The notes under the pieces: model-generated | Databases searched by the model: none | The model's input: the letters and a program-made list of their open reading frames with translations, nothing else | Told to the model about the DNA's origin: nothing | Assembly (NCBI GenBank): GCA_900468065.1 | Contig: UBTA01000024.1 | Span: 41,066-78,975, forward strand | Origin: Hyphomicrobiales bacterium | GTDB lineage: Bacteria; Pseudomonadota; Alphaproteobacteria; Rhizobiales; Rhizobiaceae | Length of the DNA stretch: 37,910 nucleotides | Reading direction: 5' to 3' | Made by a program: the position numbers and the translations under genes | In this document: positions 1 through 8,423 of the stretch, piece by piece | Position numbering within the stretch: position 1 is the first letter of the stretch | How the letters are laid out: every line of letters begins with the position of its first letter

Positions 1-757
1 GTCGGGACGGCGCATCGTCTCGCTGGGGCGGCGGGCAAAATACCTTTTGATCGACCTGGAGGGCGGTGACGTGATTATCGCCCATCTTGGCATGTCCGGG
101 TCCTTCCGGGTGGAAGACGGCCTGGCATCCGAGACACCCGGAGATTTTCACACACCGCGCGGCAAAAGCGAAAAGCACGATCACGTCATTTTTCATCTGG
201 AGGGAGCAAAAGGCCCCGCCCGCGTCATCTACAACGACCCCCGCCGCTTCGGTTTCATGGACCTTGCCCGGCGCGACGTGCTGGCGAACCACGCCTTCTT
301 CCGCGAGCTTGGTGAAGAGCCGACCGGTAACGTGCTCGATGCCGCCTATCTGGCCGCGCGTTTTGCCGGCAAGGCGCAGCCGCTGAAATCGGCGCTGCTC
401 GACCAGAAGAACATTGCCGGCCTTGGCAATATCTACGTCTGCGAGGCACTCTGGCGCTCCGGCCTGTCACCGCTGCGGGCTGCGGGTACGCTGGTAGATG
501 CGAAGGGAAAGCCGAAGACTACGCTTGTGCTCCTCACCGAGGCGATCCGCGCTGTCATTGCCGATGCCATTGCGGCCGGCGGGTCGTCGTTACGCGACCA
601 TATCCAGACGGACGGCACGCTGGGCTACTTCCAGCATTCGTTCTCCGTCTACGATCGCGAAGGCGAGCCCTGCCGGACACCGGGCTGCGGCGGAACCGTC
701 GCCCGTGTCGTTCAGGCGGGCCGATCGACCTTCTATTGCCCGAAATGCCAGAAATAG
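1..757 (+). CDS. mutM: Formamidopyrimidine-DNA glycosylase MutM (Fpg), 5' end outside window
   Basis: This enzyme excises oxidised purines such as 8-oxoguanine and nicks the DNA by its lyase activity (base excision repair). The reading frame is open from base 2, so the gene enters the window already running and its start, with the catalytic N-terminal Pro-Glu, is not visible. Seen in sequence: an early GRRAKYLL stretch, then AHLGMSG, the helix-two-turn-helix part ([18 protein letters not shown], about codons 137-154 of the visible frame), and a C-terminal four-cysteine zinc finger (CRTPGC...CPKC) ending QK. These match the Fpg family. The next gene, rpsT, follows after about 200 bases. In the Rhizobiaceae and Brucella gene orders I recall, an enoyl-CoA hydratase gene lies between them; it is absent here. 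The call is sure apart from the missing 5' end. Confidence 0.96.
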   Translation, partial: SGRRIVSLGRRAKYLLIDLEGGDVIIAHLGMSGSFRVEDGLASETPGDFHTPRGKSEKHDHVIFHLEGAKGPARVIYNDPRRFGFMDLARRDVLANHAFFRELGEEPTGNVLDAAYLAARFAGKAQPLKSALLDQKNIAGLGNIYVCEALWRSGLSPLRAAGTLVDAKGKPKTTLVLLTEAIRAVIADAIAAGGSSLRDHIQTDGTLGYFQHSFSVYDREGEPCRTPGCGGTVARVVQAGRSTFYCPKCQK

Positions 758-805
758 CGGACCCGGCCGGGGAGTCCCTCTAGCCGCGTTTTCGAAAATA
801 GCGCG

Positions 806-834
806 TTGACGCAGGCAGTGTTTAAGGCTATATG
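806..834 (+). promoter_or_regulatory. Predicted sigma-70 promoter of rpsT
   Basis: TTGACG at 806-811 is followed after 17 bases by TATATG at 829-834 (CTATAT one base earlier also fits). This is the best housekeeping-type promoter between mutM and rpsT and would give a leader of about 120 bases. It is a sequence match only. Confidence 0.5.
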
Positions 835-960
835 CCGCCCACAGTTTGGAAAGCCGCTCCAAGGTTTTCCGATATTGCTCCCTACTTGCTTGGACGACAG
901 GTCGCAGTGACCCGGCACGGCGGTAGAGAGTTTTTGTCAGATTTCGAAGAGAGACACCAA

Positions 961-1227
961 ATGGCCAATACAACTTCGGCGAAAAAAGCGACCCGCAAGA
1001 TCGCACGCCGCACGGAAGTCAACAAGTCCCGCCGTTCGCGCGTTCGCGGCTTCATCCGCAAGGTTGAAGAAGCCATCGCATCCGGCGACCAGGTTCTCGC
1101 CCAGGCAGCCCTGAAAGCAGCCCAGCCGGAACTGATGCGCGCCGCCACCAAGGGTGTGCTGCATGCCAATACGGCATCGCGCAAGGTTTCGCGTCTTGCG
1201 AGCCGCGTAAAGTCGCTTTCGGCTTAA
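961..1227 (+). CDS. rpsT: 30S ribosomal protein S20
   Basis: S20 is a small basic primary binder of 16S rRNA in the 30S subunit. The 88-residue product starts [20 protein letters not shown] and is rich in Lys, Arg and Ala throughout, with the helical [14 protein letters not shown] segment and an [19 protein letters not shown] end, all typical of S20 in length and sequence. The start at 961 is chosen because the family begins MAN and a purine-rich GAAGAGAGA lies just upstream. The frame stays open further upstream, but that extension has no family counterpart. A strong rho-independent terminator follows 30 bases after the stop, so the gene is probably transcribed as a single unit. Its place next to dnaA is normal in Rhizobiales. 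Confidence 0.98.
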   Translation: MANTTSAKKATRKIARRTEVNKSRRSRVRGFIRKVEEAIASGDQVLAQAALKAAQPELMRAATKGVLHANTASRKVSRLASRVKSLSA

Positions 1228-1257
1228 GCCGGCTTATTAAAATATCGTCAATGATTT

Positions 1258-1282
1258 AGCCCGGTCCATGACCGGGCTTTTC
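1258..1282 (+). terminator. Rho-independent terminator of rpsT
   Basis: Arms AGCCCGGTC (1258-1266) and GACCGGGCT (1270-1278) form a perfect 9-bp stem with a CAT loop, followed by a short T run. It lies 30 bases after the rpsT stop. Confidence 0.85.
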
Positions 1283-1649
1283 AGATTCAGACTTCCGGCA
1301 CACTGATGGTTAATCCTTGTGCAAGTTATTGTGTCACCGCAATGACAGAAGTTTTTAAATAAAATCAAACAGTTGCGGGAGGATGCTCAGACTCACCCGC
1401 CTCCTGCCGAGGCCTTTTGGGGCTCCAAACGAGTCAAGAAATTTTTTATTTTTTTTGTTTTTCGCCAGCTAACTTCCGAGCGAAAATTCAAAGCCCTTGA
1501 TTCAAAAGCGATTCTCTTCCGCCGGGCTATGGTCCATGCAGGACACGCTATGAGAGTCAACGCCCGAGCCTTCCCAAGTGTTAAAATTCGCGATTGATCT
1601 TGTGCCACGATCCTGCCTAAATGCGTCCACAGAAGGCGCGGGACAAACC

Positions 1650-1658
1650 TGTGGACAA
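1650..1658 (-). promoter_or_regulatory. DnaA-box-like 9-mer
   Basis: Read on minus this is TTGTCCACA, one base from the consensus TTATCCACA. It could mediate DnaA autoregulation of the downstream dnaA gene. Confidence 0.4.
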
Positions 1659-1900
1659 GATGAAAAGGCAGCCTTTCAATAGGCGGCGCCATTTCACTTA
1701 AACCTTTTGTAACGGGGTGGTTCCACAACGTTCCATCAATCAGAACAGAGCGTTTTCAGCTGTGCAATATGTTTGCCCGGAATGACACTCTGTGACTTCT
1801 GGTTGTGAATGGTTGAAGCTGCCTGATACGCCGGACAATGCACTTCGCGGCTTTTGCTGCCTATTGCATGAACGGTCGCCGATATGCGGATGAGGACGCA

Positions 1901-1909
1901 TTATCGACA
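1901..1909 (+). promoter_or_regulatory. DnaA-box-like 9-mer
   Basis: TTATCGACA differs from TTATCCACA at one position, about 420 bases before the preferred dnaA start. It is a second candidate autoregulatory DnaA site. Confidence 0.35.
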
Positions 1910-2319
1910 AACTGGCCTGCCCTTCTTGTAACGAGGGTTGGGACGGCCGGTTAGGAAATGGACGGACCCGGAAAGGACACGAGGCCTGACCGGACAGTGG
2001 AATGAATTGTGCAAGCGGGACATGCGTTTGGTTAAGCCAAATGGATTTTGCACGAAACCGGGCCACGAGAGGAGGATGAGGATTCCTCTTGCGGTACGGA
2101 GAGCGTTTGAATTGGGCGGCATGCCTTTGAAAAAGGGCCGCACGAGACAGACATAAAGGCTGACGCCGGCAGCAATGTCGGCGTCGCGGAATGATATTGG
2201 AAGGCGGCAATATGCTTGGTAATTCAGTGACGGCGGCGATCGTATTCGAGAATGGGGAGAATGCACGTCAGATTTCGGTAAAACAGTCTGACGGGACGGC
2301 GGGGGAAAAGGGCGACATC

Positions 2320-3768
2320 ATGCAGAGCGCACTTTTCGAGCGGGTCAGTGCGCGTTTGAAGGCCCAGGTCGGTCCTGATGTTTTCGCCAGCTGGTTTGGC
2401 CGGCTGAAGCTGCAGTCCGTTTCCAAGAGTGTCGTGCGGCTTTCTGTTCCGACGACCTTTCTGAAGTCCTGGATCAACAACCGTTACCTCGACCAGATCA
2501 CCAACATCTTCCAGCAGGAAGACGCCGAGATTCTGAAGGTGGAGATTGTCGTGCGCAGTGCAACGCGCAGCGCCCGGCCCGGGCTTCAAGAGGATGTAGC
2601 GCAGGCAAACCACAGCGATACGGCAACGCCCACATCGTCGCGCCGCTCAGTGCCGCAGTCGCTTGCCCATCATGCTGCCAACACTGTCGGCAATCTTCAA
2701 AAGATGCAGCCGGTTGCAGGTCCCCTGTTCGGTTCGCCGCTGGATTCACGCTACACATTCGAGAGCTTCGTCGAAGGTTCCTCGAACCGCGTTGCCCTTG
2801 CCGCTGCAAAGACGATCGCCGAAGCCGGTGCCGGCGCCGTACGCTTCAACCCGCTGTTCATTCACTCGACGGTCGGTCTCGGCAAAACCCACCTTTTGCA
2901 GGCGATCGCGACCGCCGCGATCCAGAGTGCACGCGCACCCCGCGTCGTCTATCTGACGGCGGAATATTTCATGTGGCGTTTTGCAACCGCCATTCGCGAC
3001 AATGATGCGCTGTCCTTGAAGGAAACCCTGCGCAACATCGATCTTCTGGTCATCGACGACATGCAGTTCCTGCAGGGCAAGTCGATCCAGCACGAATTCT
3101 GCCACCTTCTCAACATGCTGCTCGACAGCGCCAAGCAGGTTGTCGTTGCTGCCGACCGCGCGCCTTGGGAGCTGGAATCGCTTGATCCGCGCGTTCGCTC
3201 GCGTCTGCAGGGCGGCGTTGCCATCGAGATGGAAGGCCCGGATTACGAGATGCGTCTCGAAATCCTCAAGCGCCGCCTTGAGGTCGTTCGTCTGGACGAT
3301 GCGTCGCTCGACATTCCCGCCAATATCCTCAGCCATGTCGCCCGCAACATCACCGCGAGCGGCCGGGAACTCGAAGGCGCCTTCAACCAGTTGCTCTTCC
3401 GCCTCTCGTTTGAGCCGACACTTTCGATCGAACGCGTCGATGAACTGCTCGGCCATCTGGTCAACGCCGGCGAGCCCCGCCGGGTGCGCATCGAGGACAT
3501 CCAGCGTGTCGTCGCCAAGCACTACAATGTGTCGCGCCAGGAACTGGTGTCCAACCGCCGCACCCGCGTCATCGTCAAGCCGCGCCAGATCGCCATGTAT
3601 CTGGCCAAGACCCTGACACCCCGCTCCTTCCCGGAAATCGGCCGCCGCTTTGGCGGGCGCGATCACACCACCGTGCTACATGCCGTGCGCAAGATCGAAG
3701 ACCTGATCACCGGCGACACCAAGCTGTCGCATGAGATCGAGCTGTTGAAGCGGCTGATCAACGAATAG
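2320..3768 (+). CDS. dnaA: Chromosomal replication initiator protein DnaA
   Basis: DnaA binds DnaA boxes, unwinds the origin and loads the helicase. From the ATG at 2320 the product has 482 residues, a usual length for the family. The N-terminal domain starts [20 protein letters not shown] and contains SWFGRLKL. The AAA+ core has the P-loop GLGKTH (about residues 186-191) and Walker [10 protein letters not shown] (about 242-250). The C-terminal domain IV carries the DnaA signature [16 protein letters not shown]. The P-loop is preceded by HSTV rather than the more common GGVG/GDTG. In-frame ATGs at 2191 and 2212 would add 43 or 36 residues. The 2212 ATG has a good GGAAGG ribosome site; the 2320 ATG has GGGGGAAAAGGG. 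I prefer 2320 because family similarity begins there, but the longer form is possible. Confidence 0.96.
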   Translation: MQSALFERVSARLKAQVGPDVFASWFGRLKLQSVSKSVVRLSVPTTFLKSWINNRYLDQITNIFQQEDAEILKVEIVVRSATRSARPGLQEDVAQANHSDTATPTSSRRSVPQSLAHHAANTVGNLQKMQPVAGPLFGSPLDSRYTFESFVEGSSNRVALAAAKTIAEAGAGAVRFNPLFIHSTVGLGKTHLLQAIATAAIQSARAPRVVYLTAEYFMWRFATAIRDNDALSLKETLRNIDLLVIDDMQFLQGKSIQHEFCHLLNMLLDSAKQVVVAADRAPWELESLDPRVRSRLQGGVAIEMEGPDYEMRLEILKRRLEVVRLDDASLDIPANILSHVARNITASGRELEGAFNQLLFRLSFEPTLSIERVDELLGHLVNAGEPRRVRIEDIQRVVAKHYNVSRQELVSNRRTRVIVKPRQIAMYLAKTLTPRSFPEIGRRFGGRDHTTVLHAVRKIEDLITGDTKLSHEIELLKRLINE

Positions 3769-3796
3769 GCCATCCGGTTTCGGATATATTGGTTGA

Positions 3797-3833
3797 AGCA
3801 TGGCCCCTGGTCCGGACGGACAGGGGCCATGCT
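3797..3833. terminator. Hairpin between convergent dnaA and aminopeptidase genes
   Basis: A perfect 13-bp inverted repeat, AGCATGGCCCCTG and CAGGGGCCATGCT, with an 11-base loop. It lies between the two gene ends and could stop transcription from both sides. Neither side has a clear T run, so it is not a textbook rho-independent terminator. Confidence 0.6.
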
Positions 3834-3855
3834 CATATCGAGCACTGGCCGAAGA

Positions 3856-5247
3856 TCATTTCTTGCCGTTGGCAATCAAATGATACAGCGCGCGGACGGC
3901 CTGTGCCTCGCCGCCGAGGGGCGAATGCGGGCGCTCAGCCGGTGCCCAGCCGAAAATATCGAAATGGGCCCAGCTCTTGGCATTGGTGACGAAACGCTTG
4001 AGGAACAGGGCCGCAGTGATCGATCCGGCCATGCCGCCCGAGGGGGCGTTGGTGAGATCGGCGATGCGGGCCGAGATATCCTTCTCGTAGCCCTTGTAGA
4101 GCGGCATTCGCCACATCGGATCATCGACCGTCAGGCTCGATTCCGTCAGATCATGGGCCAGATCCTCGTCGTCAGTGTAGAAAGGCGGCAGGTCAGGCCC
4201 AAGCGCAACCCGGGCAGCACCCGTCAGTGTCGCCATGTCGATCAACAGATCGGTCTCTTCCTCGTCTGCGTAAGCCAAGGCATCCGCTAGGATCAGCCTG
4301 CCCTCGGCATCAGTGTTGTCGATCTGCACCGTCAGACCCTTGCGGCTGCGGTAGATGTCGCCCGGGCGGAAGGCATTGGCGGAGATCGAATTCTCGACCA
4401 CCGGCACGAGCACGCGCAAATCGACCTTCAGCTTGGCGTCCATGATCATCAGGGCGAGCCCCATGACATTGGCAGCCCCGCCCATGTCCTTCTTCATCAG
4501 CAGCATGGAAGCGGCCGGTTTGATATCGAGACCGCCGGTATCGAAGCAGACACCCTTGCCGACCAGGGTCACCTTGCGGTGACCTTTCTTGCCCCAGCGT
4601 AACTCAAGCAGGCGCGGCGCCTCGGCACTGGCGCGGCCAACCGTGTGGATCAGCGGGAAATTCTGTTTGAGCAGATCATCGCCGGAAACGACCGAAACCT
4701 TGGCCTTATAGTGCTCTCCCAACCCCCGGAAAGCCTCCTCCAGCGCATTCGGGCCCATGTCGTTAGTCGGCATATTGATCAAGTCGCGGGCGAGGAAGAC
4801 GCCGGCGATCTGCCGTTTGATATCTGCGGCATCGGCATCGGCTGGGATCATCAATGTCGGCGCTTCCTTACCCGCAGCCTTGTAGCGATCGAAGCGGTAG
4901 GAGCCGAGGCCGTAACCCAGCGCCAACCGGTTTGCCGTCAGTGGCGCAGTCTCGATATGCCATTTTCCGGCCGGTAATGTCCGTGCCAGCTTACCCGTCA
5001 GGAACGGCGCTTCCGAAGGATTGGCGCCGAGCCCGAACAGCGCGCCGCCAAGATGACCGTCCTCCGAGGGGATCAGCAAGACCGCGCCGGACTCAGCCTT
5101 GAAACCAGCCTTGCGGGCCCAGTCGAGCGCGATCGGATCGATGGCGCCGATATCGATATGAGCCGGCGTTACCGCGAAGATCGGCAGGGTTTTGCCACCG
5201 CTGGTATTGAACGGCGATGGACGGTCGATGAATTGATAGGAAGCCAT
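3856..5247 (-). CDS. M17 family leucyl aminopeptidase
   Basis: A cytosolic metallo-aminopeptidase that removes N-terminal residues from peptides. The C-terminal catalytic half carries the M17 metal-binding motifs: VGKGVCFDTGGLDIKP with KKDMGGAANVMG, and the signature NTDAEGRLILADAL. The N-terminal half is shorter and more divergent than in E. coli PepA. At 463 residues it fits the PepB/alphaproteobacterial subgroup rather than the roughly 500-residue PepA type. The start at 5247 (MASYQF) is chosen over one 11 codons upstream because a GAAGGG ribosome site precedes it. It is convergent with dnaA and divergent from tadD; a CtrA-like site lies in the shared upstream region. The family is certain, the physiological substrate is not. 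Confidence 0.92.
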   Translation of the reverse strand: MASYQFIDRPSPFNTSGGKTLPIFAVTPAHIDIGAIDPIALDWARKAGFKAESGAVLLIPSEDGHLGGALFGLGANPSEAPFLTGKLARTLPAGKWHIETAPLTANRLALGYGLGSYRFDRYKAAGKEAPTLMIPADADAADIKRQIAGVFLARDLINMPTNDMGPNALEEAFRGLGEHYKAKVSVVSGDDLLKQNFPLIHTVGRASAEAPRLLELRWGKKGHRKVTLVGKGVCFDTGGLDIKPAASMLLMKKDMGGAANVMGLALMIMDAKLKVDLRVLVPVVENSISANAFRPGDIYRSRKGLTVQIDNTDAEGRLILADALAYADEEETDLLIDMATLTGAARVALGPDLPPFYTDDEDLAHDLTESSLTVDDPMWRMPLYKGYEKDISARIADLTNAPSGGMAGSITAALFLKRFVTNAKSWAHFDIFGWAPAERPHSPLGGEAQAVRALYHLIANGKK

Positions 5248-5284
5248 GGAAACCCTTCGGAAGGAATGGTGCAGAATCACCCGA

Positions 5285-5299
5285 TTAACGCTCTGTTAG
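5285..5299. promoter_or_regulatory. CtrA-like site upstream of tadD
   Basis: TTAA-N7-TTAG matches seven of the eight defined bases of the CtrA consensus TTAA-N7-TTAA. It lies about 85-100 bases before the tadD start. A further GTTAAC follows at 5301-5306. Confidence 0.4.
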
Positions 5300-5383
5300 G
5301 GTTAACAGATTATTGCTGGAGTGAAGATTGCGCCGTTATGTTGGGGATTTGGTCCGGTGCGAAAATGCTTAGGGGCATTGGCG

Positions 5384-6205
5384 ATGAATTCAAACGGACA
5401 GACGTCTTTTTCGAGTAACCGGTTCCTGCGGGGAACCGCGATGGTGATCCTCGCGGTGACGCTGGCCAGTTGCGGTACGCAGAAGAAGGAGCTGACGACA
5501 GGCTCCATCCCCTCCGCCAATTTTTCCAAGCCCGTCCAGTCGATGAACGCCACCGAACTTTCGGCGGCGGCGGAAAGCATCGGCAAGGCCTATGAGCGCA
5601 ATCCGAAGGATCGCGCCGCCGGACTGAACTATGCCAACATGCTGCGCATGACCGGCCGAAACGCGCAGGCACTGGCCGTGATGCAACAGGTGGCGATCAA
5701 TTTCCCGGCCGACCGCGAGGTTCTTGCCGCCTATGGAAAGTCACAAGCTGCCGCAGGCCAGCTGGAACAGGCTCTCACCACGATTACCCGCGCCCAGACC
5801 CCTGACCGCCCGGATTGGAAACTGAAATCAGCCGAAGGCGCGATCCTCGATCAGCTCGGCCGTGCCGGGGAAGCGCGCCAGCGTTACCGCGAGGCACTGG
5901 ATATTCAACCGAACGAACCGACGGTATTGTCCAATCTCGGTATGTCCTACCTGCTCAACAAGGATTTGAAGACGGCGGAAACCTATCTGAAATCTGCTGT
6001 CAGCCAGCCTGGCGCCGACAGCAGCGTCCGGCAGAACCTGGCGCTTGCCGTCGGTTTGCAGGGGCGGTTTGCCGAGGCCGAACAGATAGCACGCCAGGAG
6101 CTTTCGCCGGATCAGGCCGAAGCCAATGTCAAATATCTGCGCTCGATCATGTCGCAGCAGAACGCCTGGCAGAAGCTGGCTAAGGACGACAAGGGTACGA
6201 ACTGA
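5384..6205 (+). CDS. tadD: Tad pilus lipoprotein TadD (TPR protein)
   Basis: TadD is the outer-membrane TPR pilotin-like lipoprotein of the Tad/Flp pilus machine, needed for secretin assembly. The 273-residue product has a basic N-terminus, a hydrophobic stretch and a lipobox LASC with the lipidated cysteine at residue 30. Several degenerate tetratricopeptide repeats follow from about residue 60 to 250, for example AGLNYANMLRMTGRNAQAL and PTVLSNLGMSYLLNKDLKTA. The ATG at 5384 is chosen because the signal peptide then has normal length and AGGGGC lies upstream; the frame is open 21 codons further. It is transcribed toward the main tad operon, whose last gene, tadC, ends convergently after about 210 bases. 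Separation of tadD from the operon on the opposite strand is the notable feature. Confidence 0.9.
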   Translation: MNSNGQTSFSSNRFLRGTAMVILAVTLASCGTQKKELTTGSIPSANFSKPVQSMNATELSAAAESIGKAYERNPKDRAAGLNYANMLRMTGRNAQALAVMQQVAINFPADREVLAAYGKSQAAAGQLEQALTTITRAQTPDRPDWKLKSAEGAILDQLGRAGEARQRYREALDIQPNEPTVLSNLGMSYLLNKDLKTAETYLKSAVSQPGADSSVRQNLALAVGLQGRFAEAEQIARQELSPDQAEANVKYLRSIMSQQNAWQKLAKDDKGTN

Positions 6206-6418
6206 AAGTAGCCGATTGCCCTTCGGCAAACAGCAGCTACGTCTCAACACAATAGCGCTGCACCCAGCGTCCGTGCGGCCACGCGTTCATAACGCCAGAG
6301 GCTGACGTGCTACGGGCAGCCTGACCCGCCGCCCCAACTCAATCGATGGCAGAATGACCGCACGGAAGATGCGCATTGCGCTTTTCCTATCGTGCTTTGA
6401 ATCCTATCAAAACCCAGA

Positions 6419-7393
6419 TCAGAACTTGTCGGAAACTTGGATACCAGCAGGACCGAGAATAACGGCGACCAGTACCGGAAGGAAGAACAGGATCATCGGC
6501 ACAGTCAGCTTCGGTGGAAGTGCCGCTGCTTTCTTTTCCGCCTCGTTCATGCGCTGATCGCGGCTTTCCTGGGCAAGCACACGCAAGGCCTGAGCGATCG
6601 GCGTACCGTAACGGTCGGCCTGGATCAGGGCTTGCATCACCGCTTTCACATCGTCAAGTCCGGTCCGGATGCCGAGATTTTCCAGCGCGACGCGCCGGTC
6701 GGGTAGAAATGACAGCTCGGCCGTCGTCAGAACCAGTTCTTCGGCAAGAGGTGCCGACTGTTCGGCGATTTCGTCGGCCACACGACGCATGGCGAGTTCC
6801 GTCGAAATACCCGATTCCACGCAGATCAAGAGCAAATCGAGTGCATTCGGCCACGCCCTGCGGATCGAATGCTGGCGCTTGGACACTGCGTTGGAGATAA
6901 AGATGTTCGGCGCATAGAAGCCGAGATATCCGATGCCAATAACGGCCAGAAGCCGCATTGGAAACGGTTTTTCGCCGAGATAACCAAGGAAGAAGATGTA
7001 GAAGGTGCCGACGGCCAGAAATAAAAATGGCAGGCACAGCCGCGCGACCAGAAACATGTTGAGCGCGTTCTGTGACCGGTAACCGGCCGATTTCAGCCGG
7101 TTGACAGTGTTCTCGTCGACGAGCGCCTTGCGCAGATTCAGCCGCTCGACGATCTGACGGGCCGACGTGTTGTTCTGAGCGCGCAACGACGCCTTACCAC
7201 CACTGATTTCGGCATTGAGGCGCGCGCGCTCGCGGGCGCGGATCAAGTCGCGTTCGGTCGCAACCGACTTCATGCGCTTTTCCAGGTTTCCCCGCTCCAG
7301 AAACGGTACCGCCAGGGAATAAAATGTCGCCAGCACGGCCACGACCACCAGGAAGGCGACGATGACGTTCGGATTGGTCAGGGTACTGATCAT
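6419..7393 (-). CDS. tadC: Tad pilus inner-membrane protein TadC
   Basis: TadC and TadB form the inner-membrane platform of the Tad/Flp pilus, equivalent to the GspF/PilC core of type II secretion. The 324-residue protein has an N-terminal membrane segment (about residues 8-30), a paired hydrophobic region (about 115-165), a cytoplasmic T2SSF domain with PNALDLLLICVESGISTELA and RYGTPIAQALRVLAQESRDQR, and a C-terminal membrane segment containing VPMILFFLPVLVAVIL. Domain order and length are typical. It is the last gene of the minus-strand operon, 11 bases after tadB. In Agrobacterium the corresponding gene is called ctpI. Confidence 0.93.
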   Translation of the reverse strand: MISTLTNPNVIVAFLVVVAVLATFYSLAVPFLERGNLEKRMKSVATERDLIRARERARLNAEISGGKASLRAQNNTSARQIVERLNLRKALVDENTVNRLKSAGYRSQNALNMFLVARLCLPFLFLAVGTFYIFFLGYLGEKPFPMRLLAVIGIGYLGFYAPNIFISNAVSKRQHSIRRAWPNALDLLLICVESGISTELAMRRVADEIAEQSAPLAEELVLTTAELSFLPDRRVALENLGIRTGLDDVKAVMQALIQADRYGTPIAQALRVLAQESRDQRMNEAEKKAAALPPKLTVPMILFFLPVLVAVILGPAGIQVSDKF

Positions 7394-7404
7394 GCCGTCT
7401 CCTC

Positions 7405-8415
7405 CTAGATGTCAAAATTGATCATGTTGCGCATGACCCAGATGCCGATGCTCATCCACACTGCCGAAACACCCATAATGATATGCCCGCGCGGGTCGGT
7501 GAACAGGATCATCATGTAATCCGGCGAGGTCATGTAAACCATGAATGAAACGATGAAAGGCAGCGCGCCAATGATGCACGCAGACGCTTTTGCCTCCATG
7601 GAGAGCGCCTGTACCTTTGCTTTCATCTTCCTCCGCTCGCGCAGGACCTTGCTGAGGTTTCCAAGCGCTTCAGAAAGATTGCCGCCCGCCTGAGCCTGAA
7701 TGGCGATGACGATGGCGAAGAAATTGACCTCCGGCAGGGGGATACTGTTGATCATCCGGGCGCAGGCCTCGGGAATATTCAGGCCAACTTGCTGCGCTTC
7801 GATGACCCGCTTGAATTCTGCCCTGACAGGCTCCTGGCCGTCTACCGCAATCAACCGGATGGCGTCGTTCAGTGGCAAACCAGACTTGATCGATCGCACC
7901 ATAACGTCGAGCGCGTTGGGGAATTCATTAAGAAAGGCGTTGCTGCGACGCTTGATCATGAAGCTAAGGAACCAGCGCGGAACCCCGGCTGTACCGATGA
8001 GAAAAATTCCGGCGATCACGGGCAGTTGCAAACCGGCAATCAACGCCAGCATGCTGGCAACGGCACCGAAGACGACACTCGCAATGTAAAACTGCGGAAT
8101 CGTGATCTTGAGACCGGCCTGGATGAGCCTAACCTTCATATTTGGCTTGGCCTTGGCCGTTTTTTCCTGCTGCTTCTTCTCAAGGTCCTTGAGCGAATCC
8201 TGGACGGATTTCCGCCGTTTGGACATTTCGTTCATGCGGTCGCGCGCCGCCTTGACTTGAACCCTGTCGGCTTCAGCAGATTTAACCTTGCGAACGCGGC
8301 TCTCGGCCTTCTTCTCCGTTTCGATGCGCGTGAATAGAATGCCATAGGCAAGCCCGGCCGTCGAAAGTGCGACGAGACCGACAATCGCCAGAATGGTGAT
8401 ATCTATTCCGAACAT
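7405..8415 (-). CDS. tadB: Tad pilus inner-membrane protein TadB
   Basis: TadB is the partner of TadC in the pilus platform that couples the ATPase to pilin extrusion. The 336-residue protein starts with a membrane segment and is followed by a long charged stretch (about residues 35-95, many Lys, Arg and Glu, probably coiled coil). Next come paired hydrophobic segments (about 105-155), the T2SSF domain with NALDVMVRSIKSGLPLNDAI and VIAIQAQAGGNLSEALGNLS, and a C-terminal membrane region. It lies 8 bases after cpaF and 11 bases before tadC, so the three are surely co-transcribed. The start has GAGGG upstream. Agrobacterium name: ctpH. Confidence 0.93.
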   Translation of the reverse strand: MFGIDITILAIVGLVALSTAGLAYGILFTRIETEKKAESRVRKVKSAEADRVQVKAARDRMNEMSKRRKSVQDSLKDLEKKQQEKTAKAKPNMKVRLIQAGLKITIPQFYIASVVFGAVASMLALIAGLQLPVIAGIFLIGTAGVPRWFLSFMIKRRSNAFLNEFPNALDVMVRSIKSGLPLNDAIRLIAVDGQEPVRAEFKRVIEAQQVGLNIPEACARMINSIPLPEVNFFAIVIAIQAQAGGNLSEALGNLSKVLRERRKMKAKVQALSMEAKASACIIGALPFIVSFMVYMTSPDYMMILFTDPRGHIIMGVSAVWMSIGIWVMRNMINFDI

Positions 8416-8423
8416 GAAGACCC

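Larger units (their letters stand above)
1283..2211. other. Long gene-free leader region upstream of dnaA, rich in GANTC sites
   Basis: No convincing gene was found in these roughly 930 bases; the short open frames on both strands resemble nothing known. Six GANTC sites fall within 275 bases (1284, 1390, 1431, 1499, 1510, 1554), with a seventh at 2081. A very T-rich run lies at about 1440-1464. Two 9-mers each differ from the DnaA box TTATCCACA by one base: TTGTCCACA on minus at 1650-1658 and TTATCGACA on plus at 1901-1909. A CtrA half site TTAACCAT lies on minus at 1306-1313. GANTC is the target of the cell-cycle methylase CcrM in alphaproteobacteria. The region is therefore likely a cell-cycle-controlled dnaA promoter. 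Whether it is also a replication origin cannot be told from sequence alone; in Rhizobiales the chromosomal origin is usually near hemE. Confidence 0.6.

Noticed and set aside
1938..2156. 72-codon open frame on plus in the dnaA leader
   Set aside because: No recognisable motif or convincing ribosome site; kept out for lack of support.
1740..2266. Open frames of 121 and 156 codons on minus in the dnaA leader
   Set aside because: No similarity to known proteins, odd composition, no ribosome site; the region is better explained as regulatory DNA.
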